64,000 nt of DNA from Rhizobiaceae bacterium (lineage in GTDB: Bacteria > Pseudomonadota > Alphaproteobacteria > Rhizobiales > Rhizobiaceae): assembly GCA_027483885.1 (NCBI GenBank), contig JAIXTO010000154.1, positions 1 to 64,000 of the forward strand. The letters run 5' to 3'. Below are positions 35,357-43,552 of this stretch, piece after piece. The translations under genes and the position numbers were made by a program. Position 1 is the first letter of the stretch, and each line of letters begins with the position of its first letter. The notes beneath the pieces are model-generated. The model was not told where the DNA came from. It did not search any database and saw only the letters and a list, made by a program, of their open reading frames with translations.

Positions 35357-36367
35357 TTAAACGGACAGCTCCTGAGCTGCCTCGGCACGCAAGCGCGCCC
35401 GCCTCCTGGCCTGCCTCTCGTTTTGTGAGGCCTTGCGCGTTTCATCCTGCGCGTGCTTCACCGGTGACACGCTTCCATCCTTGTTGATCAGTTCAGCCGC
35501 TACGGCCCTCCCAACATTGCTGCACCGGTCAGAGACGGGGCACTTGGCGCAGAGCTCAGATGAGGCATTCCGAGCTCCCGGAATCCCAAAGCATGTCGGC
35601 GTGAAACTGAGTGGCTTCAGCTCGACCTTCGGCACAGAGGGGAGTATGCCCAGCTCCTCATCCCGCTCGATATCGGAACGCACACTCGCTCTCTGCCCTT
35701 CGGGAACCAAGTCAATGCCGGCTTCTAATGGCAAGAAACGTTCGCGAACACAGACCGCTCCTACCTTCGTGGCCCAGTTCCCCGGCCCGTTGAGGACGTG
35801 ATCGGCAATGTGTGCCCTGAACTCATCCTGCATCGGCAATGCCTGGTAATGCTCGATCCGGTATTGAGGAGCTTCGTCCAGCTTTGCCAGGGTTGCGGGC
35901 AGACGCGTTTCCAAAAACTTTTCAAGCTCGGCAGCCCATACGGGTCCTGCATTGTCGCTGGGAAACAGCTGGAGCGGTGCCGGGGACACGCGCCGCTTCC
36001 GCCGGCCAGCGAAATCGAAGCCGAACTCGATCAGAAGCTCATAAGGAAGGCCGAGCTCATCGGCACTCTGGCGGGCCATCCAAAGCTGAGTAAGTGTCCC
36101 ACTGGCTTGACTGAAGATCCTGAGAGGCAGACCCTTGCAGGTCTCGGCCGCTTCCCTGTCACGATGATACCGGTTGTAGTTCCTAAAGCCCTCGCGGTAG
36201 AGATTGGCGAAATGTTGCGTCGCCTGCCATGGGGTAGCGAAGCGGTATGCAAACCACTTCTTCGATACCAGATAGCGCTCCGCAGCGAGCAGATGAGGGG
36301 GAATGAAGCGGCAAGCGCTGATCGTATCTTCGCGCCATTGCTTTGGATCAGTTGGAAACAAACTCAT
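35357..36367 (-). CDS. Cysteine-cluster protein of unknown function
   Basis: A 336-residue soluble protein. Its C-terminal part holds CFGIPGARNASSELCAKCPV then SDRC, a four-cysteine C-x15-C-x2-C-x5-C arrangement that could bind zinc or an iron-sulphur cluster. A very basic tail follows (ERQARRRARLRAEAA). The N-terminal two thirds have many aromatic and basic residues (WFAYRFATPWQATQHFANLY). The start at 36367 has AAGGAG six bases upstream; an extra ten codons are unlikely. I do not recognise the family; DNA handling by a mobile element would fit. Confidence 0.7.
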   Translation of the reverse strand: MSLFPTDPKQWREDTISACRFIPPHLLAAERYLVSKKWFAYRFATPWQATQHFANLYREGFRNYNRYHRDREAAETCKGLPLRIFSQASGTLTQLWMARQSADELGLPYELLIEFGFDFAGRRKRRVSPAPLQLFPSDNAGPVWAAELEKFLETRLPATLAKLDEAPQYRIEHYQALPMQDEFRAHIADHVLNGPGNWATKVGAVCVRERFLPLEAGIDLVPEGQRASVRSDIERDEELGILPSVPKVELKPLSFTPTCFGIPGARNASSELCAKCPVSDRCSNVGRAVAAELINKDGSVSPVKHAQDETRKASQNERQARRRARLRAEAAQELSV

Positions 36368-37089
36368 TACATCTCCTTCGGACAAATCGTCCGTCAACGG
36401 TTTGGGAAATGTGGGGCTGTGGCTCCACGTTGTATTTTATAGCGAGAAGTTAGAGAGATGCGCACAAATGATGAGCGCGTTTATTTTCAATGGGTTGGAG
36501 AGAAACGGTCCGCTGTTTGACTCCAGGATTCGCGCTGGCGAGCGCGGCGGCAAAATACGACGTGGACTGCGGCCAAACATGAGATCGCGCCTGTGAGCTT
36601 CCCTGGCCGTTTTGCGGCATGGGTGGATAGGAGCCGGGACGTTGGTGGATACTGGCTGCATCCCCATGATTAGGCTTGGCTTTTCCTAGGACTTCGCTTC
36701 CGAGATCCGGATGTCCGAGGAGCAAGTTGTGACCCAGCGCCGAGGATGATGAGGTGGACGGAGGCGGCGAGCTGAACATCCCCAACGCAAATAGACGCGT
36801 TTGCCGATCGTCCTTGACCGATGGAGCAAGATGGTAATGCCAAGGTAGATCCATCTACCAATGCATGGGATGCGCTGTCTGTCCCATTCTAGCGCTTCTG
36901 TACTCATGTGACGCCTGAGGTGCCGGACAGCTCAACGGAATATGTTTTCGGAGCTGGTAGGCAAGGCCTTCCGTTACCCCGGCGCAGTCAGACCGGGTTA
37001 CTTCACTCGGCCAATACGTCTATGTCTCGGAAGGAATGGAGGCGCCAGGATGCCCTAACTAGGAATTAGCACCGACGTCCGGCTTTCAA
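36368..37089. other. Gene-free region
   Basis: About 720 bases without a supported gene. Short frames on the minus strand (for example 36450-36854) have no domain and overlap each other. Near 36590 a short string (GCGCCTGTGA, then TTTTG) echoes 33972-33995, perhaps shared debris. Confidence 0.4.
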
Positions 37090-37265
37090 ATGTTGACATC
37101 TCGCCGGAAAACGCAAAAAGGGCGAAAAACGTCAACATAGCGTCACGGGAGTGCAACATTTGCCCCGAAATCCGGGCTTTTGGACCGTTTCAGGCGCACT
37201 CGATGTTGACGGATTTGACCGGATAAATGGGTCTGAAGAGGCGTATGTTGACAAGAATGTTGACA
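37090..37265. repeat. Five copies of ATGTTGAC(A/G) next to the integrase
   Basis: Plus-strand copies at 37090-37098, 37203-37211, 37245-37253 and 37257-37265; a minus-strand copy at 37130-37138. The first two form an inverted pair. The cluster lies 52 bases beyond the 3' end of the integrase fragment. Arm-type integrase-binding sites or operators are the likely readings. Confidence 0.7.
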
Positions 37266-37317
37266 CTTCAGGCCATGATGTAAACATCCTGCACCCGATT
37301 TCAGACGATAGATTGAT

Positions 37318-37881
37318 CTACCCAAGGCGCGCCACGAGATCGTCCGCGCTGAGATGCGTGTAACGCTTCAGCATCCGGAGCTCTTTGTGTCCGGAGATAC
37401 TGCTCACCTCGATGATGTTTAGACCACGCTCGAAAAGACGGCTGACGCCTTCGTGGCGCAGGTCGTGAAAGCGCAGCGACTTGATGCCTGTTCGGATCAG
37501 CAACCGACGCCATGCCTGCTCCAACGCACCCGGCGTCATTGGGAAAACTGTAGATTGATCTACCGACGCTCGCGCCTTCCAATCCATCAGCGCGTCAAAC
37601 GCACGCTGAGACAAAGGCACCTCGCGACCAGACCCGTTCTTGGTAAGGGCAAGCGTGATCACCAGGCGATTGTGCGAAATGTCGGACCATTTCATCCCGA
37701 CGATCTCCCCTCGCCGCATCCCTGTCTCAATGGCCAGGATCAGCAAATTCTTGAAGTATGGCGTCTGGCCACCGTCGCAGCCATCGAGAAGCCGTTGCTC
37801 TTCGTCGCCGGTCAGTCTCCGGCTGCGCTCATTGCGGATCACCGGACGGCGAACGAGCTTCACGACGTTCTTTGCGAGCGG
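37318..37881 (-). pseudogene. Tyrosine recombinase (integrase), N-terminus lost
   Basis: The catalytic domain is intact: Arg in ETGMRRGEIVGMKW, HDLRHEG, GHKELRMLKRYTHL with the nucleophilic Tyr. The N-terminal SAM-like/arm-binding half is missing. Codons change to IS sequence at about 37881, and the natural frame begins PLAKNVVKLVRRP. The remnant cannot encode a normal integrase and points to a decayed integrative element. Confidence 0.88.
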
Positions 37882-38826
37882 TGACCTTGCCCCCAAGTTT
37901 TATCCAGTTTTGAGTTCGCTCCAGCGGTTTTGGGTTGTTGTATTGTGGGCGGTAGCGGCGGGTTGCGGTGCGGAGCCATTCCTGCTGCGCAGCACCGCAT
38001 CCCGTCGCGGGTTGATGGTCTGAGCGAACTCGGCCGGTGTCAGCCAGCCGAGGCCAGAGTGTGGTCGATGATCGTTGTAGTCATTGCGCCAGCTTGAGAG
38101 CGCTGATCGGGCATGGGTCAGTGACGAGAAGAGCGTCTCGTTCAGGAGCTCATCCCGCAGTCGGCCATTGAAGCTTTCGATGAAGGCGTTCTGGATCGGC
38201 TTACCCGGCGCGATGTAGTGCCATTCCACATTGACCTGGTCCGTCCATTGCAGGATCGCGTTGCTGGTGAACTCGCTCCCGTTGTCACTGACGATCATTC
38301 TGGGCTTGCCACGCTTCTGGATGATCCGATCCAGCTCACGGGCAACCCGAAGGCCCGAGAGTGATGTATCGGCGACGAGGCCCAGGCATTCTCTGGTGCA
38401 ATCATCGACGATCGTCAGCACCCGGAACCTGCGGCCATCGGTGAGTTGATCCGACACGAAGTCCAGCGACCAGCGATCATTGGCCGTCATCGGAACCAGC
38501 ATCGGTGCTCGCGTGCCGATCGCTCGCTTGCGGCCGCCGCGCTTGCGCACCGTCAGCTTTTCTTCCCGATAGAGCCAGAAGAGCTTCTTGTGGTTCACAC
38601 GGTGTCCCTCGCGTTTGAGCAGCACGTGGATGCGTCGGCAACCGAAGCGGCGGCGTTCATGCGCCAGCGCCTTCATCCGCTCGCGAAGACGATCATCGTC
38701 GTTGCGCCTGGTTTCGCAACGGATTGTCATGCGGCAAAAGCCCATGGCTTTACACGCCCGCCGTTCGCTCATCTCGTGGTGACCCATCAAATGCGCGACA
38801 GCTTTCCGCCTGGCTGCATACCCTTG
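37882..38826 (-). mobile_element. IS3-family element, truncated on its 5' side
   Basis: One terminus is visible, TGACCTTGCCCCCAAGTTTT at 37882. On the other side the orfB upstream codons ([11 protein letters not shown]) stop resembling an IS3 orfA at about 38826, and no matching inverted terminus is seen before the helicase gene. The element therefore appears to have lost orfA and one end. Confidence 0.7.
37900..38790 (-). CDS. IS3-family transposase OrfB
   Basis: A 296-residue rve-type integrase core: DDE residues in [23 protein letters not shown] and [18 protein letters not shown]. The N-terminal HTH_21 region is [20 protein letters not shown]. The start lies in [18 protein letters not shown]. 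Normally it is made by frameshifting from orfA, which is missing here, so transposition is doubtful. Confidence 0.88.
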   Translation of the reverse strand: MMGHHEMSERRACKAMGFCRMTIRCETRRNDDDRLRERMKALAHERRRFGCRRIHVLLKREGHRVNHKKLFWLYREEKLTVRKRGGRKRAIGTRAPMLVPMTANDRWSLDFVSDQLTDGRRFRVLTIVDDCTRECLGLVADTSLSGLRVARELDRIIQKRGKPRMIVSDNGSEFTSNAILQWTDQVNVEWHYIAPGKPIQNAFIESFNGRLRDELLNETLFSSLTHARSALSSWRNDYNDHRPHSGLGWLTPAEFAQTINPRRDAVLRSRNGSAPQPAATAHNTTTQNRWSELKTG

Positions 38827-39128
38827 ACCTCGTCCGGCAAATGTCGGTGAGCCTCACGTCCAGGCTTCCTGGTTGTGAGAAACACCAGTGTAGTCTCCAT
38901 GGAAAAACTCCTGTTCTTCATCAATGGAAAACCGATCACAGATTAGACGGCAGCGAGCAATGTGGAAGTGGAATAGCTGTTACCCCCTACCCGTTCCGAC
39001 CGAAGCGTCATCTCATGCCCTCCTGATGTGGCACTCTGCTGCCCGTCAAATGCAAACGCCGTTCGGTTCTATTCCTCGTCTTCCCCCATTACTCCCGATA
39101 ACTGCGTTTGCAGAGCAATCGAAAACAC
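38827..39128. other. Gap between IS3 fragment and defence island
   Basis: About 300 bases with no gene and no hairpin terminator that I can see. It is the left boundary of the minus-strand defence block. Confidence 0.4.
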
Positions 39129-41222
39129 TCAGCGTCTGAGGTCTTCGAGGAACTCGGAACCGGGAGAAACACCCGAGACGAATAGATGGTCGCGGGCACG
39201 TGTGGCGGCGACATAGAGCAGTTGTCGCTCAGTCGCGACCACTTCATCGAGTTCGAATTCGTCTGCAACGTCAGCAATGCGAGCATCCAATGGCAGAACA
39301 CCCTCATCACAGGCGATGAGAATGACAGCACGAAACTCCAGGCCTTTGGCGAGATGCATGGTACCAATCAGGACCGATTCGCTTGAGGAGGCAGCATGGA
39401 GAGCCGAGACCGTGGCAACACCCGCGGCCTCTGCTACCTTGGCTGCGCGCGCCATCTCTTCGTTGGAACGACAGAAGATGCCAATTTCCGAGGGAGCGAC
39501 ACCTGCGTCGATGAGACCTTTCAGGAAGACCGCGGCAGAAATGATTTCCTCTTCCTGCGTCGGTGCAATGACAACAACGGGCTCCACTCCGTCGAAGACC
39601 GAAACAGTGCCCTTGCGCTGATCTTCCTCGCCATCAACGTCGCGAACATTCTCCGGCAGCAGACTGTCGGCCATTCGGCGTATCTGATGTGACGTTCGAT
39701 AGTTGACCTTCAACGTGAAGGAACGCCCCCGCACGTCGATCCCGAGCCCTTTCCAGGAAAAGGGTTGCTGGAAGATGCGTTGGCCAATGTCACCTGCGAA
39801 GAACATCGCATCGGCACGATCCGGCACGATTGCCTTCAGAAATCGCAGTTCTGCAACGCCCAGGTCCTGTGCTTCATCCACCACCACGTGGCTGTACGGC
39901 TTGTCGTCGCGATTATCGAAGTGCAGCATCACTGCGGTGAAGAGATCGGCGCTCGTCATCAAAGCTTTGGCACGAACCTGACGGCGAACTTCGGCAAAGA
40001 TGGACCAGAGCTCCTCGCGCTGCTTGGCACCCAGCCGGTTCTTGCGTCCCATCCGCGGAACCAGAGCGTAGGCCTCCGCACTGTCGATCTGCCAGGCGTC
40101 GATCACGTGTTCCCATTCCGACAGCAGGAAACGGATCGGGTAACGCCCGGTGCCGGCAGTCGCGGCTGTGTCACTCAGGATGCCCCGCAGTATATCACGA
40201 TTGACCAGATAGGCCTTCCGTCCTGTCATCAATGCATACAGTTCTCCCGCAGCCTGTTCGAACGAGGAGACAACGACGCGTTCCGACAGCCGCGGGTCGT
40301 CCGCCACAAGGACGTGGAGCTTTCGCTTGAGGGCCATAGCCAACGGTTCAGAGAACGTGGTGAGCAAAACGCGAGCGGCGGGGTCGGCGCGCAGTATCCG
40401 GACAACCCGATGCAGTGCCACGATGGTCTTGCCGGTGCCCGCCGATCCGACCACACGGACAGGGCCGGCAAAATCACGCTCGACCAAGGCCCGCTGCGAG
40501 GGATGCAGGAATACCGCCCATTTCTCGAAGGGTTGGTCGAGTGCCGCCGCAAGTTCCTCGTGCCCTTCCAAAATACGGAACCGGCGCTGTGCGTCCGGGT
40601 GGGTAACCGGCGTCGCATCAACCGCCTTGGGTCTGTTGAGAACCCCAGTCGCCGCGTACTCAAGAAGCGCTTCGGCAGCTTCCTGCGGCAGATGGTTCGC
40701 CAGCGTGAAAAAGCGATCTTCACTTGCCTGGAGTACGTCGTTCACCCAGTCGGAGGGTACGCCGATGGACAGGGCCTCGTCCGAGGACAACTTTGCGAAC
40801 AACGGTGCGCCTGCGGTCGGCAGCGGCGGCATGACCACGAAAGGAGGAGCGGGCTGTACCGGTGGCAGTGCGCGGAGGGTGATTTCCTCTACCCGCTCCC
40901 GAACCTCCACGATCTGCAAAGCCCCCGTGCGCGGGTGCACCTCGATGCGCCGCCGCTCCGCCCAGGCATAGGCATCGTCGTGATGATCCACATAGGCAAG
41001 CATCACGCTGTCGCCGGTCTTGTGGATGATGATCCGGAGATCGCGGTTGACCCGCACTGACCAGAAGTTGGGGTCCTTGGATGCTTCGATCCGATGCATC
41101 TTCAGACCGGGCCTGTCCGGATCGGTCTGAAGATCGAACGCCGTCAGCTTCGCCTGCTTCTGTTCGTCATTGGTGAGCTTGGCGAGGGAGGCAGTGAAGC
41201 TGTCGGCGAGGATGGTGGTCAT
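39129..41222 (-). CDS. RelE-fold/UvrD-type SF1 helicase fusion
   Basis: The first 95 residues look like a RelE/ParE toxin fold (FWSVRVNRDLRIIIHKTGDS; MLAYVDHHDDAYAWAERR). Residues about 235-697 form a UvrD-like helicase: Walker A GSAGTGKT (259-266), motif II VVVDEAQDLG, motif VI region RQLLYVAATRARDHLFVSG. No nuclease domain is seen. Such RelE-helicase fusions occur near defence genes; whether the RelE part cleaves mRNA is unknown. The start is 4 bases behind the small winged-helix gene. It is the last gene of the defence block. Confidence 0.85.
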   Translation of the reverse strand: MTTILADSFTASLAKLTNDEQKQAKLTAFDLQTDPDRPGLKMHRIEASKDPNFWSVRVNRDLRIIIHKTGDSVMLAYVDHHDDAYAWAERRRIEVHPRTGALQIVEVRERVEEITLRALPPVQPAPPFVVMPPLPTAGAPLFAKLSSDEALSIGVPSDWVNDVLQASEDRFFTLANHLPQEAAEALLEYAATGVLNRPKAVDATPVTHPDAQRRFRILEGHEELAAALDQPFEKWAVFLHPSQRALVERDFAGPVRVVGSAGTGKTIVALHRVVRILRADPAARVLLTTFSEPLAMALKRKLHVLVADDPRLSERVVVSSFEQAAGELYALMTGRKAYLVNRDILRGILSDTAATAGTGRYPIRFLLSEWEHVIDAWQIDSAEAYALVPRMGRKNRLGAKQREELWSIFAEVRRQVRAKALMTSADLFTAVMLHFDNRDDKPYSHVVVDEAQDLGVAELRFLKAIVPDRADAMFFAGDIGQRIFQQPFSWKGLGIDVRGRSFTLKVNYRTSHQIRRMADSLLPENVRDVDGEEDQRKGTVSVFDGVEPVVVIAPTQEEEIISAAVFLKGLIDAGVAPSEIGIFCRSNEEMARAAKVAEAAGVATVSALHAASSSESVLIGTMHLAKGLEFRAVILIACDEGVLPLDARIADVADEFELDEVVATERQLLYVAATRARDHLFVSGVSPGSEFLEDLRR

Positions 41223-41226
41223 AGCA

Positions 41227-41613
41227 TCAACTCAAATAATATCGCCCGAATTCGTCGCGACGCAGCCGGCCAAGGGACGCTGCACGGCTCAGCGTGGCCG
41301 GCACCGACGAGACTTTCATGCCTGGAACGAGCTTCTCGATTGCGTCCTTCACCTCCCCGGAGGTCAAGCCACCGCCAGCCTCGGTGATGGCACGAACGCA
41401 GAGTTCCTGAATCTGTCCCCGGCCGGCGCGCTGGGGTTCGTCGTCCAGTCCCAAAAAGACTTCGAGCTGCTCCTTGCGTTTTTCCAGAGCTTCAATTTCC
41501 GCTGTAATTCTTTCCAGCTCTTCCAGGGCCTCTTCCCGCATGGCCTCTTCTTCCCCAGCGAGCCGCTGCTTTTCTTCAGCAATTCTACGAAGCCGCTCTT
41601 CGAGTGAACTCAT
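41227..41613 (-). CDS. Small coiled-coil/winged-helix protein
   Basis: A 128-residue protein. Residues 3-50 form a strongly charged coiled coil (EERLRRIAEEKQRLAGEEEA). Residues about 68-128 look like a winged helix (LTSGEVKDAIEKLVPGMKVS; ATLSRAASLGRLRRDEFGRY). GGGGAAAG precedes ATG 41613. It lies between a DUF262 gene (21-base gap) and the RelE-helicase gene (4-base gap), so the three are probably one unit. It could be a regulator or an adaptor. Confidence 0.8.
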   Translation of the reverse strand: MSSLEERLRRIAEEKQRLAGEEEAMREEALEELERITAEIEALEKRKEQLEVFLGLDDEPQRAGRGQIQELCVRAITEAGGGLTSGEVKDAIEKLVPGMKVSSVPATLSRAASLGRLRRDEFGRYYLS

Positions 41614-41634
41614 CACACTTTCCCCAGTCGCTTG

Positions 41635-43419
41635 TTAGTAATTCGGTTGCTGCCTGTCGCCATGAACTGACGCCAGCTTATCGACGATCATTTTCTCACG
41701 TTCCGCCACGAATTTGGGCAACATCATGATTGACCAGAGATGCTCGTCCTGCGGTATCAGGTGTTTCTCCAAGAAGGACTTATCTCGGCTCCTGATCCAG
41801 TCTTCGAACGAAGCGTTGCTCTTGTCTAGATTTTCCGCACTGGCGAGAAGTTGCAGATTGCCGATGCGATTGGTGCACGCCATCAATTCCTCGATCTTGG
41901 ACATCGGAACGTTGTTCTTCATCAGATATTTGCGGTCGAGGCGACCTTGCGGAAAGATATGGTCCACGTGGAAGGTCATGCTTCCCCAGCCCTTGTTCTC
42001 GTAAAGAAGCGAGAGCAGCAGGAAGATTTGCCGATTGCCGTATTGAAGCTCCATCACCCCGGCAAGGGCCTCGCCGGTCAGGTTTGAGGGGCGCTTGATC
42101 TGTCGGGTCAGTGCAGCATTCAAAGCTTCCAACGGGAAATCTTTGGTGAGTTGCAGCGAAGAGGCGATCGCGTTCTTCGCCGCGCCGATAGTGCTGTCTG
42201 AGGTCCCACCAAAGACCCTGTTCAGCAAAGCCGCGATCAGCCACCGACGAATGCGCTCGGCGTTCGAGACGAAGGATGGTGTCGTCGCGCTCAGAAGGTC
42301 AAACTCGGTCTTGTGTAGATAGTAGGCGATCGGCAGAAGTGCGTTCAAACTGGTCAGTGTGTCGCGATCGATACCGAAGCTGTTGGCAAGCTGGAAGGTG
42401 CGTTTCAGCGACTGCTGTATCTTGCTCCAGTTGCCTCGCATAATCTCCAAATTGCGATTGGTGAAATTCTTCACCTGATAAACGTGGTCGAGGTCCGACA
42501 AAACCAGGCATGCCTTCATCACGAAGTCCTTGGTCACGTCGTTCTTTCGGTCCAGTCGACCGTTTAGTGTATCGACGAAATTGTAGATTTCTTCGCGTGC
42601 GGAAATGTCGGTCCACTTCGATGAGATCATGGAGAGCATCAGATCGGACTTACTGAGCTTTGTTCCTCCATCGTTGGCCCTGACGAAGATGCCAAGCACG
42701 CGGTCATAGTCCTGGTTGGTTTCAGTGTAGTAGCTGATGATCTTGTCGACCCAGATTACCTGATAGAGCCGCTGGAGATTGCGCCGGGCGGTTTCCACCA
42801 CAGACCAATTTCGCGTTGCAGGCAGACGTTCGAGGGTTTTATCGACAAAAGCCGCGAACTGCTCCGGTTCCGGATAGCTGAGAATGTCCCCTACCTTGAT
42901 CCAGAGGTTGGCTGCTCCTGATTGCGGAGGGGTTTCGAAGAGCTCGAAGCCATAGGAGTGCTCGATGTCGTCTTCGGTATCCTCGGATTTCGGGATCAGC
43001 GCAGGGTCGACCAGAAGATCGATATAGAGCTTCTTACGCTGCCAGGCGTCGGGATTGTCCCAGCGTTTGCCTTTGGCTTTCACTGTGAACGAGCCGCGTA
43101 GACCGATGAGCATGGAAGTCAGACGCTGCTGTCCATCAAGCACCAGCGTCAGTTTGCGTCCCGACGTATCGGCGATCTCGTTATGCACTTCGCCAAAGCG
43201 AAAATTCTCTGCAAATTTGTAGATTTGCCAATTCAGCTCGTTTTCCGGCGCGACGTCCCAAAGCAGAAAGGAACTAATCGGGTACCCTTTCATCAACGAG
43301 TCGAACAATGCGACCATTTGCTCCGGCCCCCAGACAAATGGCCTCTGGATCGCAGGTAGGAAATACTCACGATTGATTTTGTCTATCGTAATAGCAATCG
43401 TCGTAGCACTATATCCCAT
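41635..43419 (-). CDS. DUF262-HNH (GmrSD-type) protein, copy 1
   Basis: The 594-residue product has a ParB-like DUF262 N-terminus with QRPFVW (25-30) and DGQQR (95-99). Its C-terminal DUF1524/HNH nuclease has VDHIFPQ (485-491) followed by NRIGNLQLLASAENLDKSN. This architecture is that of type IV GmrSD enzymes, which use NTP to cut modified DNA, and of several phage-defence proteins. It shares only motifs with the copy at 48057-49970, so the two are not recent duplicates. It follows the methyltransferase gene after a 133-base gap. Confidence 0.88.
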   Translation of the reverse strand: MGYSATTIAITIDKINREYFLPAIQRPFVWGPEQMVALFDSLMKGYPISSFLLWDVAPENELNWQIYKFAENFRFGEVHNEIADTSGRKLTLVLDGQQRLTSMLIGLRGSFTVKAKGKRWDNPDAWQRKKLYIDLLVDPALIPKSEDTEDDIEHSYGFELFETPPQSGAANLWIKVGDILSYPEPEQFAAFVDKTLERLPATRNWSVVETARRNLQRLYQVIWVDKIISYYTETNQDYDRVLGIFVRANDGGTKLSKSDLMLSMISSKWTDISAREEIYNFVDTLNGRLDRKNDVTKDFVMKACLVLSDLDHVYQVKNFTNRNLEIMRGNWSKIQQSLKRTFQLANSFGIDRDTLTSLNALLPIAYYLHKTEFDLLSATTPSFVSNAERIRRWLIAALLNRVFGGTSDSTIGAAKNAIASSLQLTKDFPLEALNAALTRQIKRPSNLTGEALAGVMELQYGNRQIFLLLSLLYENKGWGSMTFHVDHIFPQGRLDRKYLMKNNVPMSKIEELMACTNRIGNLQLLASAENLDKSNASFEDWIRSRDKSFLEKHLIPQDEHLWSIMMLPKFVAEREKMIVDKLASVHGDRQQPNY

Positions 43420-43552
43420 CGTAGATGCAACCTATCTCATTTTTAAATTAGCCGGTCGTTACGCACACAAATCCCGCTGCCGCCACCTCCACCGTCGCCG
43501 ACACACCAGCCGCATGTGCAGTCAGGATAGTGATTATGCCCCGGCATACCCC

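Noticed and set aside
36437-36907. Short overlapping minus-strand frames as genes
   Set aside because: They overlap each other in several frames, lack ribosome sites and show no domain.
37090-37265. CRISPR array
   Set aside because: The repeats are only 8-9 bases, on both strands and irregularly spaced, with no cas genes nearby.
39765-41060. A 431-codon plus-strand frame
   Set aside because: Antisense to the RelE/UvrD helicase, which has all helicase motifs; composition is shadow-like.
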